Below are positions 45,703 to 54,779 of a stretch of 64,000 nt of DNA, piece by piece. The notes beneath the pieces were generated by a model. The model was not told the DNA's origin, searched no databases, and was given only the letters and a program-made list of their open reading frames with translations. The translations under genes were made by a program, and so were the position numbers. The stretch comes from Candidatus Enterococcus ferrettii (lineage in GTDB: Bacteria > Bacillota > Bacilli > Lactobacillales > Enterococcaceae), in contig NZ_JAFREL010000060.1 in the NCBI RefSeq assembly GCF_017377655.1, positions 1 through 64,000 of the forward strand, read 5' to 3'. Position 1 is the stretch's first letter, and each line of letters opens with the position of its first letter.

Positions 45703-47409
45703 ATGACGAAACCGATGATTGCATTAAATAATTTTACCTTTCAATACCATAGTCAATCGGAACCAACCTTGAAGAATTTAACTGTCACCATCAATGAAGG
45801 AGAAAAGGTTCTGGTAGTCGGTCCCTCTGGCAGCGGCAAATCGACCTTTGCCCATTGTATTAATGGTCTGATTCCTAATCAATATGAAGGAACCATTCAA
45901 GGAGAAGTTGTGGTTGATGGGAAAAATATTGTGGATAGTTCGTTGTTTGAGCTGTCCTTTAGCACCGGAACGGTCCTGCAGGATACAGATGGCCAATTTA
46001 TTGGTTTAACGGTAGCTGAGGATATTGCCTTTGTTTTAGAGAATGATGCGGTGGCTCAGGTACAGATGCATGAACAGGTGGCGCGCTGGGCGGAAGTCGT
46101 GGATATAGATGGACATTTGGACAAACGGCCTCAGGATTTATCAGGTGGTCAGAAGCAGCGGGTGTCCATGGCTGGCGTATTAATCAATGAAGCACCGATT
46201 TTGTTGTTTGATGAGCCCTTAGCGAATCTTGATCCATCAGCTGGTAAAGAAGCGATTGCTTTGATTGATCGGCTGCATAAAGATTCTAAAGCAACAGTAG
46301 TGATTATTGAACATCGTTTAGAGGATGTGCTGGATCAGCCAGTGGATCGTGTGATCGTTTTTAATGAAGGTGAGATAGTAGCTGACATGAAACCAGATGA
46401 ACTATTGCGATCTTCAGTTTTAGCGGAAAATGGAATTCGCGAGCCATTGTATGTAACAGCTATGAAGTATGCCAAGGTGGATTTAGAAAAAGTTGATCAT
46501 TTGGCCAATCTTGCAGCTTTGAGTGGTAAGGAAATTAAGGATAAGATGGTGGCTTGGGAGGCGGAGCATTTTGATCTAAGCACCTCTCAACAAGGCGAAT
46601 CGCTATTGGAATTATCTGATCTAACCTATCGTTATCGCAAGCAGGATCCACTAGTAATTGATCATCTGTCAGCCACTATTCATAAAGGTGAACGCATTAG
46701 TATCGTTGGTAAAAATGGTGCAGGTAAATCAACTTTGTTCAAAGCAATTTGCGGCTTTATCTCGCCTGATGGACAAATGCTGTGGAATGGGCAGGATATT
46801 ACCAAAGAATCAATTAAGGAACGCGCTGATAAAATCGGTTATGTCATGCAGAACCCTAATCAAATGATTTCGAAGAAAATGATTTTCGATGAAGTAGCTT
46901 TGGGACTAGTTCTTCGGGGTGTTTCTGAAACAGCAATCAAAGAACGAGTAGAGCATGCCTTAAAAGTTTGCGGCTTGTATCCATTTAGAAACTGGCCAAT
47001 TGCAGCCCTAAGCTATGGACAAAAGAAACGCGTTACGATTGCGGCTATTTTAGTGCTAGAACCAGAAATGATCATTCTTGATGAACCAACTGCTGGTCAG
47101 GATTTTCGCAATTATACTGAAATGATGTGCTTTATTGAAGAATTAAACAAATTAGGTAAAACAGTAGTTATGATCACTCACGACATGCATCTAATGCTGG
47201 AATACAGTGATCGGGCTTTAGTCATCGGTAGCGGGAGAGTCTTGATGGACACCACACCAATCGACGTACTGACCTCAAGAGAGCTGGTGGAGCAGTCTTC
47301 ATTGAAGGAGACTAGCCTGTTTACCTTTGCGGAAAAGATTGGTTTGCAGGACCCGATTACTTTTACACGTAAATTTATCCATTATGATCGAGAGGTGCGC
47401 CAACGATGA
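45703..47409 (+). CDS. ECF transporter ATPase, two fused ABC domains
   Basis: A 568-residue energizing ATPase with two complete nucleotide-binding domains in one chain. Domain 1 has GPSGSGKST, signature LSGGQKQR and LLFDEPLANLDP; domain 2 (from about residue 300) has GKNGAGKST, LSYGQKKR and IILDEPTAGQD. Both look catalytically complete. Such fused forms are typical of dedicated (group I) ECF systems. It ends with an ATGA overlap to the EcfT gene. Confidence 0.93.
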   Translation: MTKPMIALNNFTFQYHSQSEPTLKNLTVTINEGEKVLVVGPSGSGKSTFAHCINGLIPNQYEGTIQGEVVVDGKNIVDSSLFELSFSTGTVLQDTDGQFIGLTVAEDIAFVLENDAVAQVQMHEQVARWAEVVDIDGHLDKRPQDLSGGQKQRVSMAGVLINEAPILLFDEPLANLDPSAGKEAIALIDRLHKDSKATVVIIEHRLEDVLDQPVDRVIVFNEGEIVADMKPDELLRSSVLAENGIREPLYVTAMKYAKVDLEKVDHLANLAALSGKEIKDKMVAWEAEHFDLSTSQQGESLLELSDLTYRYRKQDPLVIDHLSATIHKGERISIVGKNGAGKSTLFKAICGFISPDGQMLWNGQDITKESIKERADKIGYVMQNPNQMISKKMIFDEVALGLVLRGVSETAIKERVEHALKVCGLYPFRNWPIAALSYGQKKRVTIAAILVLEPEMIILDEPTAGQDFRNYTEMMCFIEELNKLGKTVVMITHDMHLMLEYSDRALVIGSGRVLMDTTPIDVLTSRELVEQSSLKETSLFTFAEKIGLQDPITFTRKFIHYDREVRQR

Positions 47410-48236
47410 ACGAACATCAAACTTTGGGGTATCATCCCGACAATACGGTGATTCACGGGTTGAATGCTACAGCTAAGCTAGTGTTTCTGCTGTTAGTTTC
47501 AGTTGCTTGTATGACTACTTATGATACTCGGTATTTGTTGGTTGTCAGTATCTTTTCATTGGTCTTGTTTAAGCTGGCGAATATCAAGTGGCATCAGATT
47601 TCCTTCGTTATGAAGTTTATCTTTTTCTTTTCTGTGTTGAATCTGCTGGCAGTTTACATTTTTGAACCGGAATATGGGGTTCATTTGTATGGTAGCCGCC
47701 ATGTAATTTTGGAAGGAATCGGTCGCTTTACCTTGACGCAAGAGCAGCTGTTCTACTTATTTAATTTAGTGTTGAAGTATTTTTGTACGATTCCCTTGGC
47801 CTTAGTCTTTTTATTAACGACGAACCCTAGCTCGTTTGCGGCCAGTCTCAATAAAATCGGCTTAAGCTATAAAATCAGCTATGCAGTTTCCTTAGCTTTG
47901 CGCTATATTCCTGATATTCAAGAAGATTTCTTTAGTATCTCTCAAGCGCAGCAGGCTCGCGGTTTCGAAATGTCGAAAAAGGGCAAGCTGTCTCAACGAT
48001 TGAAAGGTACAGCCCAAATAGTGCTGCCGCTGATTTTCTCTAGTCTCGATCGGATTGAAACCATTAGTACTGCCATGGAACTGCGCCGCTTTGGTCAAAA
48101 GAAAAAGCGTACGTGGTATGTGGATCAACCCTTCAAGAATAAGGACTATATCTTGATGCTAGGTAGTATTCTACTGTTTGCGGTCAGCCTATTGCTGTTT
48201 AGAGTCAATGGCGGACGTTTTTATAATCCGTTTTAA
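47406..48236 (+). CDS. ECF transporter transmembrane (T) component
   Basis: A 276-residue CbiQ/EcfT-family membrane protein. Hydrophobic helices cover residues 18-125 and 240-262; the cytoplasmic coupling motifs appear as AQQARGFE and, later, TAMELRRFG, the two Ala-Arg-Gly-like boxes that contact the ATPase. It overlaps the ATPase gene by 4 bases and completes the dedicated transporter. Confidence 0.92.
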   Translation: MNEHQTLGYHPDNTVIHGLNATAKLVFLLLVSVACMTTYDTRYLLVVSIFSLVLFKLANIKWHQISFVMKFIFFFSVLNLLAVYIFEPEYGVHLYGSRHVILEGIGRFTLTQEQLFYLFNLVLKYFCTIPLALVFLLTTNPSSFAASLNKIGLSYKISYAVSLALRYIPDIQEDFFSISQAQQARGFEMSKKGKLSQRLKGTAQIVLPLIFSSLDRIETISTAMELRRFGQKKKRTWYVDQPFKNKDYILMLGSILLFAVSLLLFRVNGGRFYNPF

Positions 48237-48280
48237 CATTAAACTGTATTTGAAGAGATCGAATAAAAAACTGTAAATAT

Positions 48281-48327
48281 GAAATCCTCCCGCGCACTGA
48301 TATCTCAGTCGAAGGAGGATTTTTTTA
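48281..48327. terminator. Bidirectional terminator between EcfT and alpha/beta hydrolase genes
   Basis: AATCCTCC (48283-48290) pairs with GGAGGATT (48314-48321), with an inner ACTGA/TCAGT stem and T tracts on the plus strand; A-rich sequence on the other side serves the minus strand weakly. Confidence 0.8.
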
Positions 48328-49119
48328 TTACAGCCATTCCTCTAAAGCGTGCAGAACTTTCTGAACCTCAAGATTGTCGCTCTCTTTTAGAAAATCATGG
48401 TCTAAATAATAGACTGGTTTGAAGCAGCTGTCAGGAATCAAGCGAGCAATTTTTTTGCTGTAACTGAAAGGAATTTCTTTATCGGAAGTACTCGCACTGC
48501 TGAAGATACGTGGGAATTTTGCCAAGTCTGCATCAGCAACAGAAAATTCTTCAATAGAATCAACGTCATAATACTCCAGCAGCAGATTTTGCTGCACTGC
48601 ATAATGATAAAGTAAAAAACGAGTCAACAGTGGATCGTCCCAAATGGTTCCCTCTAGCCCTACTGTTGCAATCTGTTCCTTCTCAATAGTCAGCGGCAAC
48701 AGTTGACGCTCGTTTTGAATAAAAGACAAATCTGTGTAGCCGTAAAAATTGATTAAAAAATCTGGCGATAGTTGCTTAGCCAACAAACGTTTAGTTAACA
48801 GAAGCATCAAATAACCACCGGCAGAGCGTCCGCAAAAACCAAAGGGGCGGTTACCAATCACCGATTCTTTCAATAAATAGAAGCTTTCTTCTAAAGCATT
48901 CATAATTTCTGATAATGTGCTGTTGGGTGCCAATAAATAATCCACTGCTAATACAGTACAATCTTTTGCTAAAAAAAGGTCTCGTAACCCGCTGGGTAAA
49001 TCATTTTTCGATCCATAGATCAAACCGCCGCCGTGAAAATATAAGACGATCTTTTGTTGGGAATCAGTTGGATAGATATCTACGGCTGCACCATTAGTTA
49101 GGGTGATTGTTTTTTTCAA
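48328..49119 (-). CDS. Alpha/beta hydrolase (esterase-like)
   Basis: A 263-residue hydrolase of the hormone-sensitive-lipase/BD-FAE-like group. The oxyanion HGGG motif is at residues 29-32 and the nucleophile Ser99 in GRSAGG. The C-terminal YLDHDF holds the likely catalytic His. No signal peptide. The start overlaps the end of the PucR-type regulator gene by 26 bases, so the two share a transcript. It may remove an ester or amide from the substrate of the carbamoyl pathway next door; this is inference. Confidence 0.82.
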   Translation of the reverse strand: MKKTITLTNGAAVDIYPTDSQQKIVLYFHGGGLIYGSKNDLPSGLRDLFLAKDCTVLAVDYLLAPNSTLSEIMNALEESFYLLKESVIGNRPFGFCGRSAGGYLMLLLTKRLLAKQLSPDFLINFYGYTDLSFIQNERQLLPLTIEKEQIATVGLEGTIWDDPLLTRFLLYHYAVQQNLLLEYYDVDSIEEFSVADADLAKFPRIFSSASTSDKEIPFSYSKKIARLIPDSCFKPVYYLDHDFLKESDNLEVQKVLHALEEWL

Positions 49120-50683
49120 TAGCGTTTCTCCTCATCTTAATAATATACGTACCGATTTCATGATTCATTACCTGCAAAGGGTCATCCAATTCGATTGATA
49201 GAAACTGTTCAATCTTTGTCAAACGGTAGCGAATCGTTTTCGAGTGCAGAAACATGGCTTCTGCTGTTTGTTTATAATTGCGATTGTTGTGCAAAAATTG
49301 GTAAAAGGTTTCGAAAAGATCGTAGCTTTCCTGCGACAAAGCCAGTAATTTAGCTGGCACCAATTCATCAATCATCTCCAGCTGCTCACTACGAATGAAA
49401 TGCCGAAAGATACCGATATCCGCTAATTCCACTACATCGTCGTGATAAAATTCCTCACTGAAATTCAAAATATCTAAACACTCCATTAAGATTTCCTTCA
49501 ATTCATGTTTGCGTTTTAAGCTGCTTAAGACAAACGTCATCGCCGGATGAAATTCTAATATTTCTGTTAACAAACGTTTAACGTCAGTTTTAGCAATACC
49601 TTTTTCCTGATCGAAATTAAGTAGAATCAGGGAATAGTTGTGATGATCAAAGAAGATCGATTTGGATTTCAAGGTCTTCAACAAATTTAATGTGCGATCT
49701 TTAATCAGCTGAGCTTCTGGTGTTTTAGTCGGAAAGGCGATCGCTTGATAAAAAGTGTATTGATTCATATCGGCTTCCTTCAATAGACTTTCCAGTTCTT
49801 CCAGATTGTTCGGCGTATTTTGTAAAATAGCATCTGCCAAATTATTCAGTCGTTCATAACGTTCTTTTTTTAACAAATACTCTGTGTTGAATTTTTCTTG
49901 CAGTACATCAATCGTATTTTCAATAATCATTAAATCAGTTTCCTTTACCTCGGGTTGATCCAAGTAAACCAACAGCAGGCAATTGCTGGAGTATGGATTG
50001 AATAGACTTACCTCTAAAGCCGAGCGGGTCTTACCTTCCTGCTGAGAAAAAAGTGTCAGCAGTGTATAGTCATTTTTAGTAAACTCACCACTCGCTAAAC
50101 TCTCACGATTCAGCACCACATCATTTTTAGGAACTTTACCAAAGTAAATTTCTTGCTGTTTATCAATCAGTTTTAGATTGCAAGGGTAATTAATTATCTG
50201 ATAAAACTCTTCCATAATCTGCTCTAGTGAAGGGTAGCTGCGCTCTAGCTTAGTAAAACGTTGGCGTACTTCGTAATAGGTACGCAAAATATGGGTTTGA
50301 TAATTTAGCAAGGGCTCATAAATAGTCAATAGGATTTTTTCGTAACTGACTTCTTGGGCGATCTTGATCAAAGGGATTTCGTATTTAAAGGAAAGCTCGA
50401 TTACCCACTTGGGGATGATCTTAATGAGACGGTCCATCTTTACCACTAAGCCGCTGACACCAATTTGTTGCATTTTACTGAAGAATTCCTCTAGATCATC
50501 CTCAGGTACGCCATTGAAGGCATAAAAGGAAGTTAGGATTAATTGATTCTTTTTGCTCCAGTTTTCAATATCCATGGCCTCTAAAACCATTGCAGATTCT
50601 ACATCGTTTTCTAGTCCGATATCCTTAGTCAGAATTTTACTTGTTTTTAATTCTCCTTGAGCCAGCAATTCCTTTAATTTCAT
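49094..50683 (-). CDS. PucR-family transcriptional regulator
   Basis: A 529-residue regulator. The N-terminal PucR domain (residues 1-125) begins MKLKELLAQGELKTSKIL and includes ILTSFYAFNG and GLVVKM; a middle domain follows; the C-terminal HTH_30 reads LHNNRNYKQTAEAMFLHSKTIRYRL in parts. Such activators often control purine or ureide catabolism. ATG 50683 is chosen since AAGGAGAG is 7 bases upstream; the frame continues further 5' but into the divergent promoter. It is divergent from, and probably activates, the operon starting at 50805. Confidence 0.88.
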   Translation of the reverse strand: MKLKELLAQGELKTSKILTKDIGLENDVESAMVLEAMDIENWSKKNQLILTSFYAFNGVPEDDLEEFFSKMQQIGVSGLVVKMDRLIKIIPKWVIELSFKYEIPLIKIAQEVSYEKILLTIYEPLLNYQTHILRTYYEVRQRFTKLERSYPSLEQIMEEFYQIINYPCNLKLIDKQQEIYFGKVPKNDVVLNRESLASGEFTKNDYTLLTLFSQQEGKTRSALEVSLFNPYSSNCLLLVYLDQPEVKETDLMIIENTIDVLQEKFNTEYLLKKERYERLNNLADAILQNTPNNLEELESLLKEADMNQYTFYQAIAFPTKTPEAQLIKDRTLNLLKTLKSKSIFFDHHNYSLILLNFDQEKGIAKTDVKRLLTEILEFHPAMTFVLSSLKRKHELKEILMECLDILNFSEEFYHDDVVELADIGIFRHFIRSEQLEMIDELVPAKLLALSQESYDLFETFYQFLHNNRNYKQTAEAMFLHSKTIRYRLTKIEQFLSIELDDPLQVMNHEIGTYIIKMRRNAIEKNNHPN

Positions 50684-50804
50684 GAAACTCTCCTTTTTGC
50701 GCTTTATGGATAAAAAGTATAGCATTTTTTTAGAATATTGTCCGATGAAAACGCAATCTTTTATCTTTAGAATAATAGTGTAGAGGAAAGGTAGGGAAAT
50801 TGAA
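50684..50804. promoter_or_regulatory. Divergent control region of the carbamoyl operon
   Basis: The 121 bases between the PucR-type gene and allFG carry both promoters. TAGAAT (50768-50773) is a possible -10 for the plus strand. TGAAAACGCAATCT (50746-50759) matches the cre consensus at 12 of 14 positions. Confidence 0.4.
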
Positions 50805-53798
50805 ATGCTAAACACAGTTATTTTAAAGAATAATTATCAAGATTCAATTAATTTGATGCTGTTGACTAACCGAATCAATGAATTAGAGGCAGTTACCATG
50901 AGTCAGTTGATGATGGGAACCAATGCCAATAAAGATATTTTAGAAAATACCGGATTATTAACGGATGAAGCGAAAGCAGCTTCACCTAATGATTTGATGA
51001 TCGTCGTTGATAGTGAATTACCCGAAATTATGGATCAGGTATTGCCAGAAGTAGACAATTTCTTAAGTGATCTATCTTCTAAAAGCTCCAGTGACGTGAA
51101 GCAGGCATCAACTACTTGGCAGGAAGCTTTAGAACAATTATCGGATGCCAATATGGCATTGTTCAGCATCCCAGGAGAATACGGGGCAGCTGAAATGGAG
51201 ACGGCCTTGAAAAACGGACTACATGTTTTCTCTTTCACTGACAATATACCAGTGGAAGATGAAGTACGCTTGAAGCAGCTGGCTCATGAAAAAGGCTTGA
51301 TGATGATGGGACCTGATTGTGGGACTGGGATTATTTCTAGTATTCCAATCGCTTTCACGAATGTAATCTCACCAGGAAACATTGGTGTTGTCGGGGCTTC
51401 GGGAACTGGGATTCAAGAAGTAACAACGATTATCGATCGACTTGGTAATGGAGTGGTTCATGCAATTGGAACCGGTGGCCGGGATCTTAGCAGCAAGGTC
51501 GGAGCGGTTACCATGAAAGACGCAATTGTGGCTTTGGAAAATCATGAACCAACCGATGTCATTTGTGTCATCTCAAAGCCGCCAGCAAAAGAAGTGCGTG
51601 ACGAAGTAGTACAATTACTGCAAAGTATTTCCAAACCAGTAGTAGCAATTTTCTTAGGTGAAAAGCCGACTGCCCATGAAGGGAAGGTTTACTTGGCTCA
51701 TACGCTAGAAGAGACTGCTAAAATTGCTGTTGATTTAGCCAATGAAGTACCAGTTAAAGCCAACTATTTCGAACCTGTTGCTGAACCAGAGCAAACAATT
51801 GCTGAAGGAAAAGTAATCAAAGGCCTTTATTCAGGCGGAACCTTGGCAGCCGAAGCAGGCATGCTAATCTCAGAAGCATTAGGTTTGGCTGGTTTGGTTA
51901 AAGAAGCCGGTTATATTTTAAAATCGGATGGTTATGATGTGATTGACTTAGGAGATGACATTTATACCCAGGGTAAACCCCATCCCATGATCGATCCAGA
52001 AGTTCGCGTGAAGAAGATTCAAGAATATGCGGCGGAAGAAAACACAGGCGTCATTCTATTGGATATTGTTTTAGGCTATGGTGCGCATGAAGATATGGTA
52101 GGAGCTTTAATGCCAGCCATTAAGGAAGCCCAAGCATTGAATCCAGATTTACAATTTGTCGCTACTGTGGTCGGCACTAATAAAGATCCGCAAAATTATG
52201 AAGATGCAGTTCTGCGCTTAGAAGCTGAAGGTGTGCTTGTTACCGAAAGCAATGCTAAAGCTGTTCAGCTGGCGTTACGCTTAAAAGGAATTGAGTTGAC
52301 GGAAGAACCGAAAGCCGTAGCAGCTTATCATGGAAGCAAAATAACTGTACCTGCGCCTAGTGATCCAGTGATGGAATTGCTAAATACCAAACCGCGCATT
52401 ATTAACGTTGGACTGCAAAGCTTCAATCAATCGATTCAAGCCTTTGATGGGAAATCAGAACAATTCAACTGGAAACCGCGAGCAGGCGGTAATCAGAAAA
52501 TGATTAAGATTTTGAATGCTTTAGAAGATTATGATGAACAAATCGCAGAAGAAAACCAACAGGTAATGGATAAAATCAAAAATGCACAACCTTTTCTAAC
52601 CGATGTCATGCCAGCTAAGGATGTTATTCCCGAGCTGAATGAAGAAACTAGAACCTTGCTGCATGCTGGACCACCGATTAGTTGGGAAGCTATGACAGGA
52701 CCGATGAAGGGTTCAGTTGTAGGAGCGGCTATTTTTGAGGGCTGGGCTACTGACGAAAATCAGGTAACCGCCTTAGTGGAAGCTGGCGAGATTCGTTTTA
52801 TTCCCTGCCATCATGTCCATGCAGTAGGACCAATGGGCGGAATTACTTCAGCCAATATGCCCGTATTTGTAGTTGAAAACCGTTTGGACGGCTCAACAGG
52901 TTATTGCACTATGAACGAAGGCATTGGTAAAGTACTGCGTTTCGGGGCCTTTTCACAAGAAGTGATCGACCGCTTGAACTGGATGAAGGATATCTTGGGT
53001 CCAACCTTATCAGGTGCGTTAAGACAAAGCGTAACAGGTATTAATCTGAGTGTCTTGATTGCCCGGTCGATTACGATGGGGGATGAATTCCACCAACGCA
53101 ACTTTGCGGCATCGTTAAACTTTTTAAGAGAAGTAGCACCATTTATTGTGACACTACAAATGGATGAGCAAGATAAATTTGATGTGATGAAATTCTTAGC
53201 GGATACCGATCAATTCTTCTTGAATATTATGATGGCAGCCGGTAAGTCCATCGTCGATACGGCTCGTAAAAATGCCAAAGGAACCGTAGTAACGACCTTA
53301 ACTCGAAATGGTGTCGATTTTGGTGTACGGATTGCAGAAACTGGTGATGAATGGTTTACTGCACCAGTTAATCTGCCAAAGGGCTTGTACTTTACAGGCT
53401 TTTCTGAAGAAGATGGTAACCCGGATATGGGGGATAGTGCGATCACCGAAACAATTGGAGTAGGCGGTATGGCAATGGTAGCAGCTCCTGGAGTAACTCG
53501 TTTTGTGGGAGCTGGCGGATTCCAGGATGCTTTGTCAATCTCCGATGAAATGGCAGAAATTAGTATTGGGCATAACCCAACCTGGACCATTCCAACTTGG
53601 GATTTCCAAGGAACTTGTCTCGGTATTGATATTCGCAAAGTCGTAGAAACTGGCATTACACCGATTATTAATACCGGGATTGCCAATAAAGAGGCTGGTG
53701 TCGGACAGGTTGGTGCCGGAACAGTTAGAGCACCATTGAACTGCTTTGAGAAAGCATTAGAAGCCTATGCGAAATCATTAGGCATTGAGGTAGAGTAG
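50805..53798 (+). CDS. Fused FdrA-YlbE (AllF-AllG) carbamoyltransferase subunits
   Basis: A 997-residue fusion. Residues 1 to about 515 match FdrA/AllF: LMMGTNANKDIL, then PGNIGVVGASGTGIQEV and GTGGRDLSSKVG, a succinyl-CoA-synthetase-like fold. Residues from about 535 to the end match YlbE/AllG (DUF1116): INVGLQSF, TLLHAGPPISWEAM, FIPCHHVHAVGPMGGITSA and GAGTVRAPLNCFEKA. In E. coli the two are separate and, with AllH, form oxamate carbamoyltransferase, which turns oxalurate and phosphate into oxamate and carbamoyl phosphate. First gene of a five-gene operon. Confidence 0.88.
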   Translation: MLNTVILKNNYQDSINLMLLTNRINELEAVTMSQLMMGTNANKDILENTGLLTDEAKAASPNDLMIVVDSELPEIMDQVLPEVDNFLSDLSSKSSSDVKQASTTWQEALEQLSDANMALFSIPGEYGAAEMETALKNGLHVFSFTDNIPVEDEVRLKQLAHEKGLMMMGPDCGTGIISSIPIAFTNVISPGNIGVVGASGTGIQEVTTIIDRLGNGVVHAIGTGGRDLSSKVGAVTMKDAIVALENHEPTDVICVISKPPAKEVRDEVVQLLQSISKPVVAIFLGEKPTAHEGKVYLAHTLEETAKIAVDLANEVPVKANYFEPVAEPEQTIAEGKVIKGLYSGGTLAAEAGMLISEALGLAGLVKEAGYILKSDGYDVIDLGDDIYTQGKPHPMIDPEVRVKKIQEYAAEENTGVILLDIVLGYGAHEDMVGALMPAIKEAQALNPDLQFVATVVGTNKDPQNYEDAVLRLEAEGVLVTESNAKAVQLALRLKGIELTEEPKAVAAYHGSKITVPAPSDPVMELLNTKPRIINVGLQSFNQSIQAFDGKSEQFNWKPRAGGNQKMIKILNALEDYDEQIAEENQQVMDKIKNAQPFLTDVMPAKDVIPELNEETRTLLHAGPPISWEAMTGPMKGSVVGAAIFEGWATDENQVTALVEAGEIRFIPCHHVHAVGPMGGITSANMPVFVVENRLDGSTGYCTMNEGIGKVLRFGAFSQEVIDRLNWMKDILGPTLSGALRQSVTGINLSVLIARSITMGDEFHQRNFAASLNFLREVAPFIVTLQMDEQDKFDVMKFLADTDQFFLNIMMAAGKSIVDTARKNAKGTVVTTLTRNGVDFGVRIAETGDEWFTAPVNLPKGLYFTGFSEEDGNPDMGDSAITETIGVGGMAMVAAPGVTRFVGAGGFQDALSISDEMAEISIGHNPTWTIPTWDFQGTCLGIDIRKVVETGITPIINTGIANKEAGVGQVGAGTVRAPLNCFEKALEAYAKSLGIEVE

Positions 53799-53815
53799 GA
53801 AAGGATTAGATAAAC

Positions 53816-54751
53816 ATGGGATTAAATGTGATTGCTTTAGGCGGAAATGCCATTTTAGATAAAATTCCAACTGACGAGGGACAAAAGGAGGTTGTTCGTA
53901 AAGTCGCGTCAGACATTATCGAATTTATTGAACTAGGGGAGCAAGTGGTGATTTGCCATGGCAACGGCCCACAGGTGGGAAACCTGTTGATTCAGCAAAA
54001 GGCTGGTGATTCAGAAAAGACGCCGATGATGAAGCTGGACACTAATGTAGCCATGACCGAAGGCAGTATCGGCTACTGGATTCAGCAAGCGATTCAAAAT
54101 GAGTTGCAAAAACGAAACATCAAAAAAAGTGTTATTAGTGTCATCACTCAAGTAGAAGTGGATGCAGCAGATCCTTCCTTTCAAGATCCTACTAAACCAA
54201 TTGGGCCGTTTTACACTAAAGAGGAAGCCCAACAAAAAATGGATAGTGGAGAAGGAATTTATCAAGAGGATTCAGGAAGAGGCTATCGCAAAGTGATCGC
54301 CTCTCCTAAGCCAAAACAAATTGTTGAAAAGGAGGCAATCCTTTCATTGGTTGCAGCAGATGTTATCACTGTTTGTGTAGGTGGCGGTGGTATTCCAGTT
54401 ATCAAGAATCAAGATGGAAGGTATGAAGGGGTGGAAGCAGTAATCGATAAGGATCTTTCCGCCAACAACCTAGCGAAAGAAATCAATGCAGATCGTTTGA
54501 TTATTTTGACTGGTGTGGACAATATCTACATTAATTACAACCAACCGGATCAAAAGAAGTTGGAAAAATTGACGATCGGGGAGGCCAAGCAATATATTAA
54601 AGAAAATCAATTCCCACCAGGCAGCATGCTGCCAAAGGTTGAATCAGCGATTGATTTTGTTAAAGAAGGCCAAAAACGAGAAGCTGTGATTACATCCATT
54701 GAAAATTTGAGCAATATTGTAGCGGGTTATGGAACGAGAATTGTTTGTTAA
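53816..54751 (+). CDS. Carbamate kinase
   Basis: A 311-residue amino acid kinase-fold enzyme that makes ATP from carbamoyl phosphate and ADP. It starts VIALGGNAIL and has HGNGPQVGNLLIQQ, then TVCVGGGGIPV and LSANNLAKEI, all carbamate kinase marks. There are no arginine deiminase genes nearby. Its place between the AllFG fusion and the transporter implies it uses carbamoyl phosphate from AllFGH, the role of AllK in E. coli. It starts 17 bases after allFG. Confidence 0.95.
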   Translation: MGLNVIALGGNAILDKIPTDEGQKEVVRKVASDIIEFIELGEQVVICHGNGPQVGNLLIQQKAGDSEKTPMMKLDTNVAMTEGSIGYWIQQAIQNELQKRNIKKSVISVITQVEVDAADPSFQDPTKPIGPFYTKEEAQQKMDSGEGIYQEDSGRGYRKVIASPKPKQIVEKEAILSLVAADVITVCVGGGGIPVIKNQDGRYEGVEAVIDKDLSANNLAKEINADRLIILTGVDNIYINYNQPDQKKLEKLTIGEAKQYIKENQFPPGSMLPKVESAIDFVKEGQKREAVITSIENLSNIVAGYGTRIVC

Positions 54752-54779
54752 TACTACAAAAAAGTAGAGGAGTTAAGTC

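Noticed and set aside
53210..53686. 158-codon frame antisense to the AllFG fusion
   Set aside because: It has no ribosome binding site and its composition is that of a reversed GC3-biased coding frame.
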